The notes under the pieces: model-generated
What the model saw: the letters and a program-made list of their open reading frames with translations, nothing else
The model's database searches: none
What the model was told of the DNA's origin: nothing
Part shown: piece after piece, positions 45,499-54,252 of the stretch
Layout of the letters: every line of letters starts with the position of its first letter
Position numbering within the stretch: position 1 is the stretch's first letter
Source: Nocardioides sp. zg-1230
Lineage (GTDB): Bacteria > Actinomycetota > Actinomycetes > Propionibacteriales > Nocardioidaceae
DNA length: 64,000 nucleotides
Direction of reading: 5' to 3'
NCBI RefSeq assembly: GCF_013155335.1
Contig: NZ_JABJQZ010000009.1
Coordinates: 62,001 to 126,000 of the forward strand
Translations under genes and position numbers: made by a program

Positions 45499-46248
45499 AT
45501 GAGCACACGCACGCAGCCACCGCCCTCGGCCCGGCCCGGAGGTCGCGGCGCTCCGCAGCCTGCTGCCACCCGCTACCGCGTCGCGCGCTGGGTGGGCGTC
45601 GGCGTCCTCGCCGTCCTGGTGGTCGTCATCGTCGCGCTCCTCGCCCGCGACACCTCCTCGACCGACCCCGCGCCCAGGCCCACCGAAGGCATGGCGGCCC
45701 CGGCCGGGCTGACGCCTGAGGGGTCGATCGCGATCGGCGACGGACCGGTGACCGTCACTGTCTACTTCGACTACCTGTGCCCGGCCTGCGGCGCGTTCGA
45801 GGAGGCGAACGGCGACGCTCTCGACCGGATGCTCCAGGACGGCGACGTCACGGTCGAGCTCCGACCCATGGCCTTCCTCGACCGCCTCTCGGCGGGAACG
45901 GCGTACTCCACCCGCACGGCCAACGCCCTGGCGACGGTGGTGGACGCCGATCCGGGCAGCGCGTGGGCATTCCACCGAGCGCTGTACGCCGAGCAGCCGC
46001 CGGAGGGCGGCCCCGGGCTGACGGACGAGGAGATCGCCGACCTCGCGCGCAGCGTCGGGGTGCCGGACGAGGTCGCGGCCGAGCTCCCGGAGGGTCGCTT
46101 CGAGGCGTGGGTGGCGCAGCGCACGGAGCAGGCGTTCGCCGACGGCGTCGAGGGGACGCCGACGATCGTGGTGGACGGAAGGCTGTTCGAGGGCGACCCC
46201 TACCGGCCGGGCTCGCTGGCCGAGGCGGTCGAGCAGGCCGCTCCATGA
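45499..46248 (+). CDS. Membrane-anchored DsbA-like thioredoxin-fold protein
   Basis: 249 residues with GAGGAAC before the ATG. A short cytoplasmic head, one membrane helix (about 28-50, VGVGVLAVLVVVIVALLA), then an extracytoplasmic DsbA-like fold. The redox motif is CPAC in VYFDYLCPACGAFEEANGD, and the cis-proline loop is VEGTPTIVVDG. It should oxidise or isomerise disulfides outside the membrane. Its stop overlaps the start of the VKOR gene (ATGA), so the two act as an oxidase-regenerator pair. Confidence 0.92.
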   Translation: MSTRTQPPPSARPGGRGAPQPAATRYRVARWVGVGVLAVLVVVIVALLARDTSSTDPAPRPTEGMAAPAGLTPEGSIAIGDGPVTVTVYFDYLCPACGAFEEANGDALDRMLQDGDVTVELRPMAFLDRLSAGTAYSTRTANALATVVDADPGSAWAFHRALYAEQPPEGGPGLTDEEIADLARSVGVPDEVAAELPEGRFEAWVAQRTEQAFADGVEGTPTIVVDGRLFEGDPYRPGSLAEAVEQAAP

Positions 46249-46829
46249 CCGCCCGGGGCTCATGGGCGGCCATGCTGTTCTGGTCGGTGGCCAGCCTCAC
46301 GGCCTCGTTCGTGCTCGCGGTCGAGGCCGTCACCCTGGCCGGCGACCAGGACGCGGTCTTCACCTGCGACGTCAACGCCGTCGTCAGCTGCGGCACCGTG
46401 GGCAGCTCGTGGCAGGCATCGGTCTTCGGCTTCCCCAACGCGTTCCTCGGGCTGGTCACCGAGCCCGTCGTGATCACGCTGGCCCTCGCCGGGCTCGCGG
46501 GCGTGCGGTTCCCGCGCTGGCTGATGCTCACCGCGCAGGTGGGTTACACGCTGGGTCTCGTCCTGGCCTACTGGCTGCTCCACCAGGCGGTCTTCCACAT
46601 CGGAGCGGTGTGCCCGTGGTGCCTGCTGGTGACCGTGGCGACCACGTTCGTCTTCGTCGAGATGACGCGCATCAACGTGCTCGAGAAGAACCTGCCGCTG
46701 CCCCGGGCGCCGCGACGGTTCCTCGAGGAGGTCGTCCGGCACCGGCTCGACCTGCTGGCGGCCGCCGTGTGGCTCTGCGGGGTCTTCCTGCTGCTGGTGG
46801 TGCGCTACGGCGACGCGCTGTTCGCCTGA
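46245..46829 (+). CDS. Vitamin K epoxide reductase family protein (VKOR)
   Basis: 194 residues with four to five membrane helices. The active-site CxxC is VCPWCLL in the fourth helix; the loop cysteine pair lies in VFTCDVNAVVSCGTVGSS. It regenerates oxidised DsbA-like proteins using quinone and so replaces DsbB in actinobacteria. The direct overlap with the DsbA-like gene supports that role. Confidence 0.93.
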   Translation: MTARGSWAAMLFWSVASLTASFVLAVEAVTLAGDQDAVFTCDVNAVVSCGTVGSSWQASVFGFPNAFLGLVTEPVVITLALAGLAGVRFPRWLMLTAQVGYTLGLVLAYWLLHQAVFHIGAVCPWCLLVTVATTFVFVEMTRINVLEKNLPLPRAPRRFLEEVVRHRLDLLAAAVWLCGVFLLLVVRYGDALFA

Positions 46830-46854
46830 CCCGCGGTTCCGGGACGCAGACCGC

Positions 46855-47199
46855 TCAGGCGCCCGGGACCCCGTGCAGGCCGACGGTCAGCAGCACCGCT
46901 GCGTCCTCGAGCGCCTCGAGGTCGTGCCGGGTCGGCGGGATCTCGACGTGGTCCCCGGCCGCGCCGTCCCAGGTCTCCTCGCCGGCGTGCAGCCTGACCC
47001 TGCCGTGCAGCACCTGCAGCGTCGCCTCGCCGGGGCTCTCGTGCTCGCCCAGCCGGCGGTCCGCGGCGAGGGCGATGAGCGTCTGGCGCAGCACGCGGCC
47101 CTGCCCACCGTGGAGGGTGTGGGCACTGCGTCCGGCGCTGCTGCGGCGGGCCTGCGCCAGGTGCTCGTCCACCAGCGCGGCCAGTGAAGTCGTGTCCAT
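46855..47199 (-). CDS. Cupin-domain protein
   Basis: 114 residues. A single cupin barrel: RRLGEHESPGEATLQVLHGR (motif 1; His and Glu present, fewer His than usual), then GDHVEIPPTRHDLEALEDAA (motif 2 with His). The second of two close ATG codons (47199) is chosen because GGAGG lies six bases before it; the first (47205) is too close. It lies 28 bases downstream of narI on the same strand and may be part of the nar transcript. Similar cupins near nar genes are of unknown role. Confidence 0.82.
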   Translation of the reverse strand: MDTTSLAALVDEHLAQARRSSAGRSAHTLHGGQGRVLRQTLIALAADRRLGEHESPGEATLQVLHGRVRLHAGEETWDGAAGDHVEIPPTRHDLEALEDAAVLLTVGLHGVPGA

Positions 47200-47227
47200 C
47201 GTCATCCTCCGTGATCTGTCGTGGCGG

Positions 47228-47956
47228 TCAGCTCACCCGGTCCCAGCCGCGACGCGGAGCCGCGTTGCCCAGCGGCCGGTCGTCGCGGGAGCGGTAGACG
47301 ACGTAGGGCCGGGTCAGGTAGCCGACGGGCGCGGAGAAGACGTGCACCAACCGGGTGAACGGCCAGAGCGCGAAGAGCGCGAACGCGACGAGGGCGTGCA
47401 GCTGGAAGCCGATCGGGGCCTCGGCCATCAGGTCGGCGTCGGGCTGGAAGGCCAGGAACGAGCGGTACCAGACCGAGACGCCCTCGCGGTAGTTGTACTC
47501 CCCGCCCAAGCTGAAGATCGAGCCGGCGATGGTGTTCCACATGCCCAGCACGATGGCCGCGCCGAGGAAGGCGTACATGACCTTGTCCATCGGCGTCGTG
47601 GCGGAGAAGACGGGGCCCACCGTGCGGCGGCGGTAGACGAGGATCGCCATCCCCACCAGGGCCACCACCCCGGCGACGAGGCCGCCGATGACGGCGACGT
47701 AGTGGTAGAGGTGGTCGTCGATCCCGACCGCCTCGGTCCACGACCGCGGGATGAGCAGCCCGATGACGTGCCCGCCGACCACGCCGAGCATGCCGAAGTG
47801 GAACAGCGGCGAGCCGAGCCGGAGCAGGCGGTCCTCGTAGAGCTGCGAGGAGCGCGTCGTCCAGCCGAACTTGTCGTAGCGGTAGCGCCAGACGTGGCCG
47901 ACGACGAACACGGCCAGGCACAGGTAGGGGACGATGACCCAGAGGAAGACGTTCAT
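47228..47956 (-). CDS. narI: Respiratory nitrate reductase gamma subunit (cytochrome b)
   Basis: 242 residues with five membrane helices. It takes electrons from quinol through two b haems to NarH. Candidate haem-ligand histidines are in LFHFGMLGVVGGHVIG (helix 2) and FQLHALVAFALFALWP with RLVHVFS (helix 5). The family N-terminus is FLWVIVPYLCLAVFVVGHVW. Its start overlaps the narJ stop (ATGA). Confidence 0.96.
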   Translation of the reverse strand: MNVFLWVIVPYLCLAVFVVGHVWRYRYDKFGWTTRSSQLYEDRLLRLGSPLFHFGMLGVVGGHVIGLLIPRSWTEAVGIDDHLYHYVAVIGGLVAGVVALVGMAILVYRRRTVGPVFSATTPMDKVMYAFLGAAIVLGMWNTIAGSIFSLGGEYNYREGVSVWYRSFLAFQPDADLMAEAPIGFQLHALVAFALFALWPFTRLVHVFSAPVGYLTRPYVVYRSRDDRPLGNAAPRRGWDRVS

Positions 47957-48666
47957 CGTGGGGCTCCTACGGGGATGGTGGCGGACGAGATGAGGGCGGG
48001 ACCCGACGCCAGCCCCGATGCCAGGGCCGGGTCGGCGGCGTAGCCGGACAGCCCGACCTCCTCGGCCGGCGGGCCCTGCTCGACGAGGCGGCGTACGGCG
48101 TCGGCCTCGTCGCCGGCGAGCTCCGGGAGGGTGCCGCACAGGGCCAGCAGCGCCGGGGCCCATGGCGACCCGGTGGAGCCGTCGTCGTTGCGCCAGCCCG
48201 TGAGCGCCAGGCGGAGCATCTCCACGCCGGCCCGGTGCTCCAGGAGCAGCGACCAGGCGATGTCGGCGTCCACGGTGGCGCCGAACTGCAGCACGGCGCA
48301 GAGGTGGTCGGGCAGCTCACCGAGGTCGTCGTCCCACTCGACCCCGCCGCGACGGTAGGCGTCCTTGAACTGCACGAGCGCCGCTCCCCGCCGCCGGGTG
48401 TCGCCGAAGGCGAAGTAGGTCAGGTAGAGCGCGCACTTCCTGGTGTGGTCGAAGGTGGCGACGTAGTCCTGCTGGAGCCGTGCCAGCGGCGTGCTCCGCA
48501 CGTGGTCGAGCAGCGGGGTGAGGTGCGGGTGCCCGGGCACCAGCGCGGCGAGGTCGTCGAGGGAGGCGAGCAGCTCCTCGGTGGGGTAGTCGAGCAGCGC
48601 GGAGCACACGGCCCAGGTGCGTACGGCCTCCTGGTCGGGTCGGGCCGTCCGGCGTCGGAGCCTCAT
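47953..48666 (-). CDS. narJ: Nitrate reductase assembly chaperone
   Basis: 237 residues, soluble and helical. A system-specific chaperone that binds NarG and allows cofactor insertion before membrane docking. Family features are AVCSALLDYPTEELLASL, QQDYVATFDHTRKCALYLTY and a long C-terminal helical part. It overlaps narH at its start and narI at its end by four bases each. Confidence 0.94.
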   Translation of the reverse strand: MRLRRRTARPDQEAVRTWAVCSALLDYPTEELLASLDDLAALVPGHPHLTPLLDHVRSTPLARLQQDYVATFDHTRKCALYLTYFAFGDTRRRGAALVQFKDAYRRGGVEWDDDLGELPDHLCAVLQFGATVDADIAWSLLLEHRAGVEMLRLALTGWRNDDGSTGSPWAPALLALCGTLPELAGDEADAVRRLVEQGPPAEEVGLSGYAADPALASGLASGPALISSATIPVGAPR

Positions 48667-50318
48667 GCGCCTCCCCCGTCGTTGCGTGGCGGGAACAACC
48701 CGTCCGGGGTGCCCTTGCCGTCCCAGTTGAGGAGGTTGACCCGCGACGCCTTGTCGTCGGGCGAGGCGACCGTGTCGGCGGTCTGGCGGTCCTGCAGCAT
48801 CCGGAAGTTCTCGACCGCGACCGGGGTGGGGTAGCCCGACCCCTCGCCGAACAGGTCCTGCTGCCCGCCGCCGTAGTCGCTGACGGGGCACTCCGTGGCG
48901 AGCTCCTCGAGGGCGTGGGCCTGCTCGGCGTGCGCCGCGGGGATGACGTAGCGCTCGGCGTACTTCGCGATCGCGAGCAGGCGGAACATCTCGTACATCT
49001 GCTCCCCGGTCATGCCGACCGCCGCCGGGATCGACTCGTCGGGGTCGCGGCCGAGGTTGATGTCGCGCATGTAGGACCGCATCGCCGCGAGCTTCTTGAG
49101 CACGCGGTCGACGGGGACGGTGTCGCCGGCGGTGAAGAGGTTGGCGAGGTACTCCACGGGGATGCGCAGGGTGTCGATGGCGGCGAACAGGTTGCCCCGG
49201 TCCTCGGCGTCCTCGCCCGTGTCGCGTACGACGTCGACGACCGGCGAGAGCGGCGGGATGTACCAGACCATCGGCATCGTGCGGTACTCCGGGTGCAGCG
49301 GCAGCGCGACCTCGTAGGTGTTGATCAGCGCCCACACCGGCGACTTCTTCGCCGCCTCGATCCAGTCGCCCGGGATGCCGGCCTGCTCGGCCGCCCGCTG
49401 CACGGCGGGGTCGTGCGGGTCGAGGAAGCAGGCGCGCTGGGCGTCGTACAGCGCGTGCTCGTCCTCGATGCTCGCCGCCTCCAGCACCTTGTCGGCGTCG
49501 TAGAGCACGAGGCCGATGTAGCGCAGCCGGCCCACGCACGTCTCCGAGCACACGGTCGGGATGCCGACCTCGACGCGGGGGTAGCAGAAGGTGCACTTCT
49601 CGGCCTTGCCGGTCTTGTGGTTGAAGTAGACCTTCTTGTAGGGGCAGCCGGAGACGCACATCCGCCAGCCGCGACACCGGTCCTGGTCGACGAGGACGAT
49701 GCCGTCCTCCTCGCGCTTGTAGATCGCGCCGCTGGGGCAAGACGCCGCGCACGAGGGGTTGAGGCAGTGCTCGCAGATGCGCGGCAGGTAGAACATGAAG
49801 GTCTGCTCGAACTCGAGCTTCACCTTGTCCTCGATGCCCTTGAGCATCACGTCACGCGCCGCGTGCTCCTGCGAGCCGCCGAGGTCGTCGTCCCAGTTGG
49901 CCGACCACTCGACGTTCATGTCCTTGCCGGAGATCAGGCTCTTGGGCCGGGCGACCGGGAAGGTGTCGGTCTGCGGCGAGCTGGTGAGCGTCTCGTAGTC
50001 GTAGGTCCACGGCTCGTAGTAGTCGTCGATCGAGGGCAGCTTGGGGTTGGAGAAGATGCTGAGCAGCTTCTTCACCCGCCCGCCGGCCTTGAGCGCCAAC
50101 CGCCCGTTGGGCTTGCGGATCCACCCGCCCTGCCACTCGTCCTGGTCCTCGTAGGTCCGGGGGTAGCCCAGGCCCGGCCGGGTCTCGACGTTGTTGAACC
50201 AGACGTATTCCGTGCCGGCCCGGTTGGTCCAGGCCTGCTTGCAGGTCACCGAGCAGGTGTGGCACCCGATGCACTTGTCGAGGTTCATCACCATGGCCAT
50301 CTGAGCCATCACGCGCAT
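48663..50318 (-). CDS. narH: Respiratory nitrate reductase beta subunit
   Basis: 551 residues. Iron-sulfur electron wire between NarI and NarG. Cluster motifs: CIGCHTCSVTC at the N-terminus; CEHCLNPSCAASCPSGA; and CRGWRMCVSGCPYKK, where Trp replaces a Cys and gives the known [3Fe-4S] cluster; then KCTFCYPR. A GGAG ribosome binding site lies eight bases before the ATG. It follows narG by 21 bases. Confidence 0.97.
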   Translation of the reverse strand: MRVMAQMAMVMNLDKCIGCHTCSVTCKQAWTNRAGTEYVWFNNVETRPGLGYPRTYEDQDEWQGGWIRKPNGRLALKAGGRVKKLLSIFSNPKLPSIDDYYEPWTYDYETLTSSPQTDTFPVARPKSLISGKDMNVEWSANWDDDLGGSQEHAARDVMLKGIEDKVKLEFEQTFMFYLPRICEHCLNPSCAASCPSGAIYKREEDGIVLVDQDRCRGWRMCVSGCPYKKVYFNHKTGKAEKCTFCYPRVEVGIPTVCSETCVGRLRYIGLVLYDADKVLEAASIEDEHALYDAQRACFLDPHDPAVQRAAEQAGIPGDWIEAAKKSPVWALINTYEVALPLHPEYRTMPMVWYIPPLSPVVDVVRDTGEDAEDRGNLFAAIDTLRIPVEYLANLFTAGDTVPVDRVLKKLAAMRSYMRDINLGRDPDESIPAAVGMTGEQMYEMFRLLAIAKYAERYVIPAAHAEQAHALEELATECPVSDYGGGQQDLFGEGSGYPTPVAVENFRMLQDRQTADTVASPDDKASRVNLLNWDGKGTPDGLFPPRNDGGGA

Positions 50319-50339
50319 GTCGTCGTCTCCTCTTCCGGC

Positions 50340-53300
50340 TCAGTACTCGACCGGCGCGGTCCGTTTGCGGATCATGGTCACTTCGTCTCGGTTGTTGCCG
50401 ATCGGGCCGATGTAGTTGAAGAAATAGGCCAGCTGGGCGTAGCCGCCGACGATGTGGTTGGGCTTGAGCAGCACCCGGGTGAGGCTGTTGTGGATGCCAC
50501 CCCGTTTGCCGTCGCGCTCGGTCAGCGGCACGTCGATCAGCCGGTCCTGGGCGTGGTGCATGTAGACGGTGCCCTCCGGCATCCGGTGACTGACGATGGC
50601 CCGGGCCGCGACGACGCCGTTGCGGTTGACCATCTCGATCCAGTCGTTGTCCTTGATGCCGACCTTGGCGGCGTCACGGTCGGAGACCCACACCGACTGG
50701 CCGCCGCGCGACAACGAGAGCATGAAGAGGTTGTCCTGGTACTCCGAGTGGATCGACCACTTGTTGTGCGGCGTGAGGTAGCGGACCGAGACGCCGAGCT
50801 CGTTCTGCTCGCCGATCGGCGCCTCCCCGAAGAGCTCGGTCATGTTGAGCGGTGGCCGGTAGACCGGCAGTGCCTCGCCCATGCCGAGGAACCAGTCGTG
50901 GTCGACGTAGAACTGTTGGCGACCGGTCAGGGTGTGGAACGGCTTCTTGCGCTCGATGTTGATGGTGAACGGGCTGTAGCGCCGGCCTCCGGACTCCGAT
51001 CCCGACCACTCCGGCGAGGTGATCACCGGCACCGGCTGGACCTGGGTGTCGGCGAAGGTGATCTGCTTGCCCTCGTGCTCGGCGGCCAGGTCGTGCAGCT
51101 GCATGCCGGTGCGCTTCTCGAGGAACCTGAAGCCCTGGGTGGCCAGGTGGCCGTTGGAGACCCCGGCCAGGTGGAGCATCGCGTCGGCCATCTGGACGTC
51201 GGTCTCGACCTTGGGCTGGCCGTCGCCGGCACCCCCGTGCACCACGCCGTTGCGGGTGCGCAGGATGTCGACCTCGCGCTTGACGTCGTAGGCCACGCCC
51301 TTGGTGAGCATGCCGACCTTCTCCAGCAGCGGGCCGATCGACGTCATCTTCTCGTACACGGCGGCGTAGTCGCGCTCAGCGACCGCGATCACCGGCATCG
51401 TCTTGCCCGGCACCGGCTCGACCTCACCGGTCTTCCAGTCCTTCACGACGCCGTGCTCGGTGGCCATCGCCTCCGGGGTGTCGTGCCACAGCGGCTTGGC
51501 GATGACGTCCCTGCGGGTGCCGAGGTGGTCGGCGGCGAGCTCGGAGAACTTCTTCGCGATCACCTTCCACGTGTCCCAGTCCGACTTCGTCTGCCACGGC
51601 GGGGCGATCGCCGGGTTGAACGAGTGGACGAAGGGGTGCATGTCGGTGGTGGAGAGGTCGTGCTTCTCGTACCACGTCGCGGCCGGCAGCACGACGTCGC
51701 TGAAGATCGTCGACGACGTCATCCGGAAGTCGATCGTCATCAGCAGGTCGAGCCTGCCCTCGGCTGCCTTCTCCGCCCACACGACGTCCGTCGGACGCTG
51801 GTCCGGAGGCGCCTCCACCGCTGTGGCGGCCGAGTCGGTGCCCAGCAGGTGGCGCAGGAAGTACTCGTTGCCCTTGGCCGAGGAGCCGAGCAGGTTGGAG
51901 CGCCACAGTGACAGGACCCGCGGGTGGTTGTCCTCGTGCTCGGGGTCCTCGACCGCGAACCGGAGGCTGCCCTCCTTGAGCTGCTGGGCGACGTACGCCG
52001 GCGCCTCCATGCCGGCGGCCTCGGCGTCGTCGGCCAGCTGCAGGCTGCTGCGGTCGAACGTGGGGTACGACGGCGACCACCCGAGCCGGACCGACTGGGC
52101 CAGCAGGTCCATCATCGTCCTCCCGGCGAAGACGCCCGTGCCGGAGTCGAGGTCGTCGGCGCTGAAGCCGTCGTAGCGGTACTGGGAGGTGTTCACGTAC
52201 CAGTAGGCCGTCTGGTTCATGTGGCGCGGCGGCCGGTGCCAGTCGAGGGCGAAGGCCATGTGCTGGAAGCCCATGATCGGGCGGATCTTCTCCTGCCCGA
52301 CGTAGTGCGCCCAGCCACCGCCGTTGCGGCCCTGCGTGCCCGTGATCGTCGTGAGCAGCAGGATCGCGCGGTAGATCTGGTCGGAGTGGAACCAGTGGTT
52401 GACGCCGGCTCCGAGCAGGATCATCCCGCGACCCTCGGTGTCGATCGCGTTGTGCGCCCACTCCCGGGCGAGCCTGACGACCTGGGCCGCAGGGACGCCG
52501 GTGTGCTGCTCCTGCCACGCCGGGGTCGCCGGCACGGCCGGGTCGTCGTAGCCGTGCGGGTCGGACTCGCTCGCGCGCGGCCACGTGCCGGGCAGCCCGT
52601 CGCGGGCGACGCCGTACTGGGCGAGCAGCAGGTCGAGGACCGTGGTGACCACGCGGTCGCCGACGCGCGCGACCGGCACGCCGCGACGCTCGTGGACGAC
52701 CTTGCCGTCGGCGGCGTCGAAGCGCGGCAGCTCGACCTCGACGGCCTCGCGGGTACCGCCCTGGTGGTCGCGGTACATGCTGAGCGCCGGGTCGATGTCA
52801 CCGAGCTCGAGGTTCCAGCGGCCCACACCCTCCTCGCCGAACCGGTCCCCGATCGAGCCCTGCGGGATGCGGACCTCGCCCGTGGCGGCGTCGATCACGG
52901 CCGGCTTCCACATGGCGTTCTCGCTCGTCCCACCGAGGTCGCCCTCGACGAGGAACTTGCCGGGGCGGTGGCTGCCGTCCGCGGTCGGTTCGAGGCAGAC
53001 CAGGTGCGGCAGGTCGGTGAACTGCTTGTTGTAGGACTCGAAGAACGGCGTCGTGGCGTCGGCGAAGAACTCCTTGAGCACGACGTGGCCCATGGCCATC
53101 GCGAGGGCGCCGTCGGTGCCCGGGGCGGGACTGACCCACTCGTCGGCGAACTTCACGCTCTCGGCGTAGTCGGGCGCGACGGCCACGACCTTCTGCCCGC
53201 GGTAGCGGGCCTCGGTCATCCAGTGCGCGTCGGGAGTGCGGGTCATCGGGACGTTGGAGCCCCACATCATCAGGTAGCCGGCATCCCACCAGTCGCCCGA

Positions 53301-54038
53301 CTCGGGCACGTCGGTCTGGTCGCCGAACATCTGCGGCGACGCGTTGGGCAGGTCGGCGTACCAGTCGTAGAACGACAGCATCGGTGCGCCGATCAGCTCC
53401 AGGAAGCGCGCGCCGGAGGCGTACGACACCGGCGACATCGCCGGGATCGGCGAGAAGCCTGCGATCCGGTCGGGCCCCCACCGCTTGACGGTGTAGACGT
53501 GCGCGGCGGCGACGATCTCCACGACCTCCTCCCACGACGCCCGCACCAGACCGCCCTTGCCACGCGCCTTCTTGTAGAGCCGGGCCTTCTCCTCGTCCTG
53601 CACGATCGAGGCCCAGGCGACCACGGGATCACCGTGCTGCTGCTTGGCGGCGCGGAACATCTCCAGCAGCACGCCGCGCACGTAGGGGTACCGCACCCGG
53701 GTGGGGCTGTAGGTGTACCAGCTGAACGCCGCACCGCGTGGGCAACCGCGCGGCTCGTACTCCGGGCGGTCCGGCCCGGCACTCGGGTAGTCGGTCTGCT
53801 GCGCCTCCCAGGTGATGATCCCGTCCTTGACGTAGACCTTCCAGGAGCACGAGCCGGTGCAGTTGACGCCGTGGGTGGAGCGCACCACCTTGTCGTGGCT
53901 CCAGCGGTCGCGGTAGAACACGTCGCCCTCGCGGCCACCCCGCTTGTGCAGGGTCCGCTGGTCCTCGCTCACCTCCGCCTTGGTGAAGAACCGGCGGCTG
54001 CCGATCAGTGCCGACGTCAGCGAGCTTTCGAGGGGCAT
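50340..54038 (-). CDS. narG: Respiratory nitrate reductase alpha subunit
   Basis: 1232 residues, full length. The catalytic subunit with bis-MGD molybdenum reduces nitrate to nitrite. The N-terminal FS0 cluster is coordinated by His56, Cys60 and Cys64 plus a later Cys (THGVNCTGSCSWKVYVKDG). The stretch SFYDWYADLPNASPQMFGDQ and TDVPESGDWW contains the molybdenum-ligand Asp region. The short N-terminus lacks a strong Tat signal, as in cytoplasmic-facing NarG. GGAGG lies six bases before the ATG. A TAGGGT at 54081-54086 (minus strand) is a likely -10. Confidence 0.97.
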   Translation of the reverse strand: MPLESSLTSALIGSRRFFTKAEVSEDQRTLHKRGGREGDVFYRDRWSHDKVVRSTHGVNCTGSCSWKVYVKDGIITWEAQQTDYPSAGPDRPEYEPRGCPRGAAFSWYTYSPTRVRYPYVRGVLLEMFRAAKQQHGDPVVAWASIVQDEEKARLYKKARGKGGLVRASWEEVVEIVAAAHVYTVKRWGPDRIAGFSPIPAMSPVSYASGARFLELIGAPMLSFYDWYADLPNASPQMFGDQTDVPESGDWWDAGYLMMWGSNVPMTRTPDAHWMTEARYRGQKVVAVAPDYAESVKFADEWVSPAPGTDGALAMAMGHVVLKEFFADATTPFFESYNKQFTDLPHLVCLEPTADGSHRPGKFLVEGDLGGTSENAMWKPAVIDAATGEVRIPQGSIGDRFGEEGVGRWNLELGDIDPALSMYRDHQGGTREAVEVELPRFDAADGKVVHERRGVPVARVGDRVVTTVLDLLLAQYGVARDGLPGTWPRASESDPHGYDDPAVPATPAWQEQHTGVPAAQVVRLAREWAHNAIDTEGRGMILLGAGVNHWFHSDQIYRAILLLTTITGTQGRNGGGWAHYVGQEKIRPIMGFQHMAFALDWHRPPRHMNQTAYWYVNTSQYRYDGFSADDLDSGTGVFAGRTMMDLLAQSVRLGWSPSYPTFDRSSLQLADDAEAAGMEAPAYVAQQLKEGSLRFAVEDPEHEDNHPRVLSLWRSNLLGSSAKGNEYFLRHLLGTDSAATAVEAPPDQRPTDVVWAEKAAEGRLDLLMTIDFRMTSSTIFSDVVLPAATWYEKHDLSTTDMHPFVHSFNPAIAPPWQTKSDWDTWKVIAKKFSELAADHLGTRRDVIAKPLWHDTPEAMATEHGVVKDWKTGEVEPVPGKTMPVIAVAERDYAAVYEKMTSIGPLLEKVGMLTKGVAYDVKREVDILRTRNGVVHGGAGDGQPKVETDVQMADAMLHLAGVSNGHLATQGFRFLEKRTGMQLHDLAAEHEGKQITFADTQVQPVPVITSPEWSGSESGGRRYSPFTINIERKKPFHTLTGRQQFYVDHDWFLGMGEALPVYRPPLNMTELFGEAPIGEQNELGVSVRYLTPHNKWSIHSEYQDNLFMLSLSRGGQSVWVSDRDAAKVGIKDNDWIEMVNRNGVVAARAIVSHRMPEGTVYMHHAQDRLIDVPLTERDGKRGGIHNSLTRVLLKPNHIVGGYAQLAYFFNYIGPIGNNRDEVTMIRKRTAPVEY

Positions 54039-54146
54039 GGAGGTCCTCCGGGCAGGTTCGAGGCGGGGCCGGCCCTGTCGACCCTAGACATCACACAGGT
54101 CCCACCGCCACCATCTGACGTACCCAGAAGCACAACGTCACCAATG

Positions 54147-54180
54147 AAAGGACTTTGGTCCCGACTTGGTCCTGCGGACC
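54147..54180. promoter_or_regulatory. DevR/DosR-like palindromes between narG and narK
   Basis: GGACTTTGGTCC at 54150-54161, extended as AAGGACTTTGGTCCCGA, differs at two positions from the core of the DosR/DevR consensus GGGACTWWAGTCCCSA. A second palindrome, GGTCCTGCGGACC, is at 54168-54180. DevR/OsdR control of nar operons under low oxygen is known in mycobacteria and streptomycetes. Its use here is inferred; no devRS genes are in the window. Confidence 0.5.
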
Positions 54181-54252
54181 TGTACAAAGCCGGAAAATCC
54201 ATCACAGTCGTCCTGGCGGGACTGCGCATGACGGTCCTGCGGAGGAGTCGAG

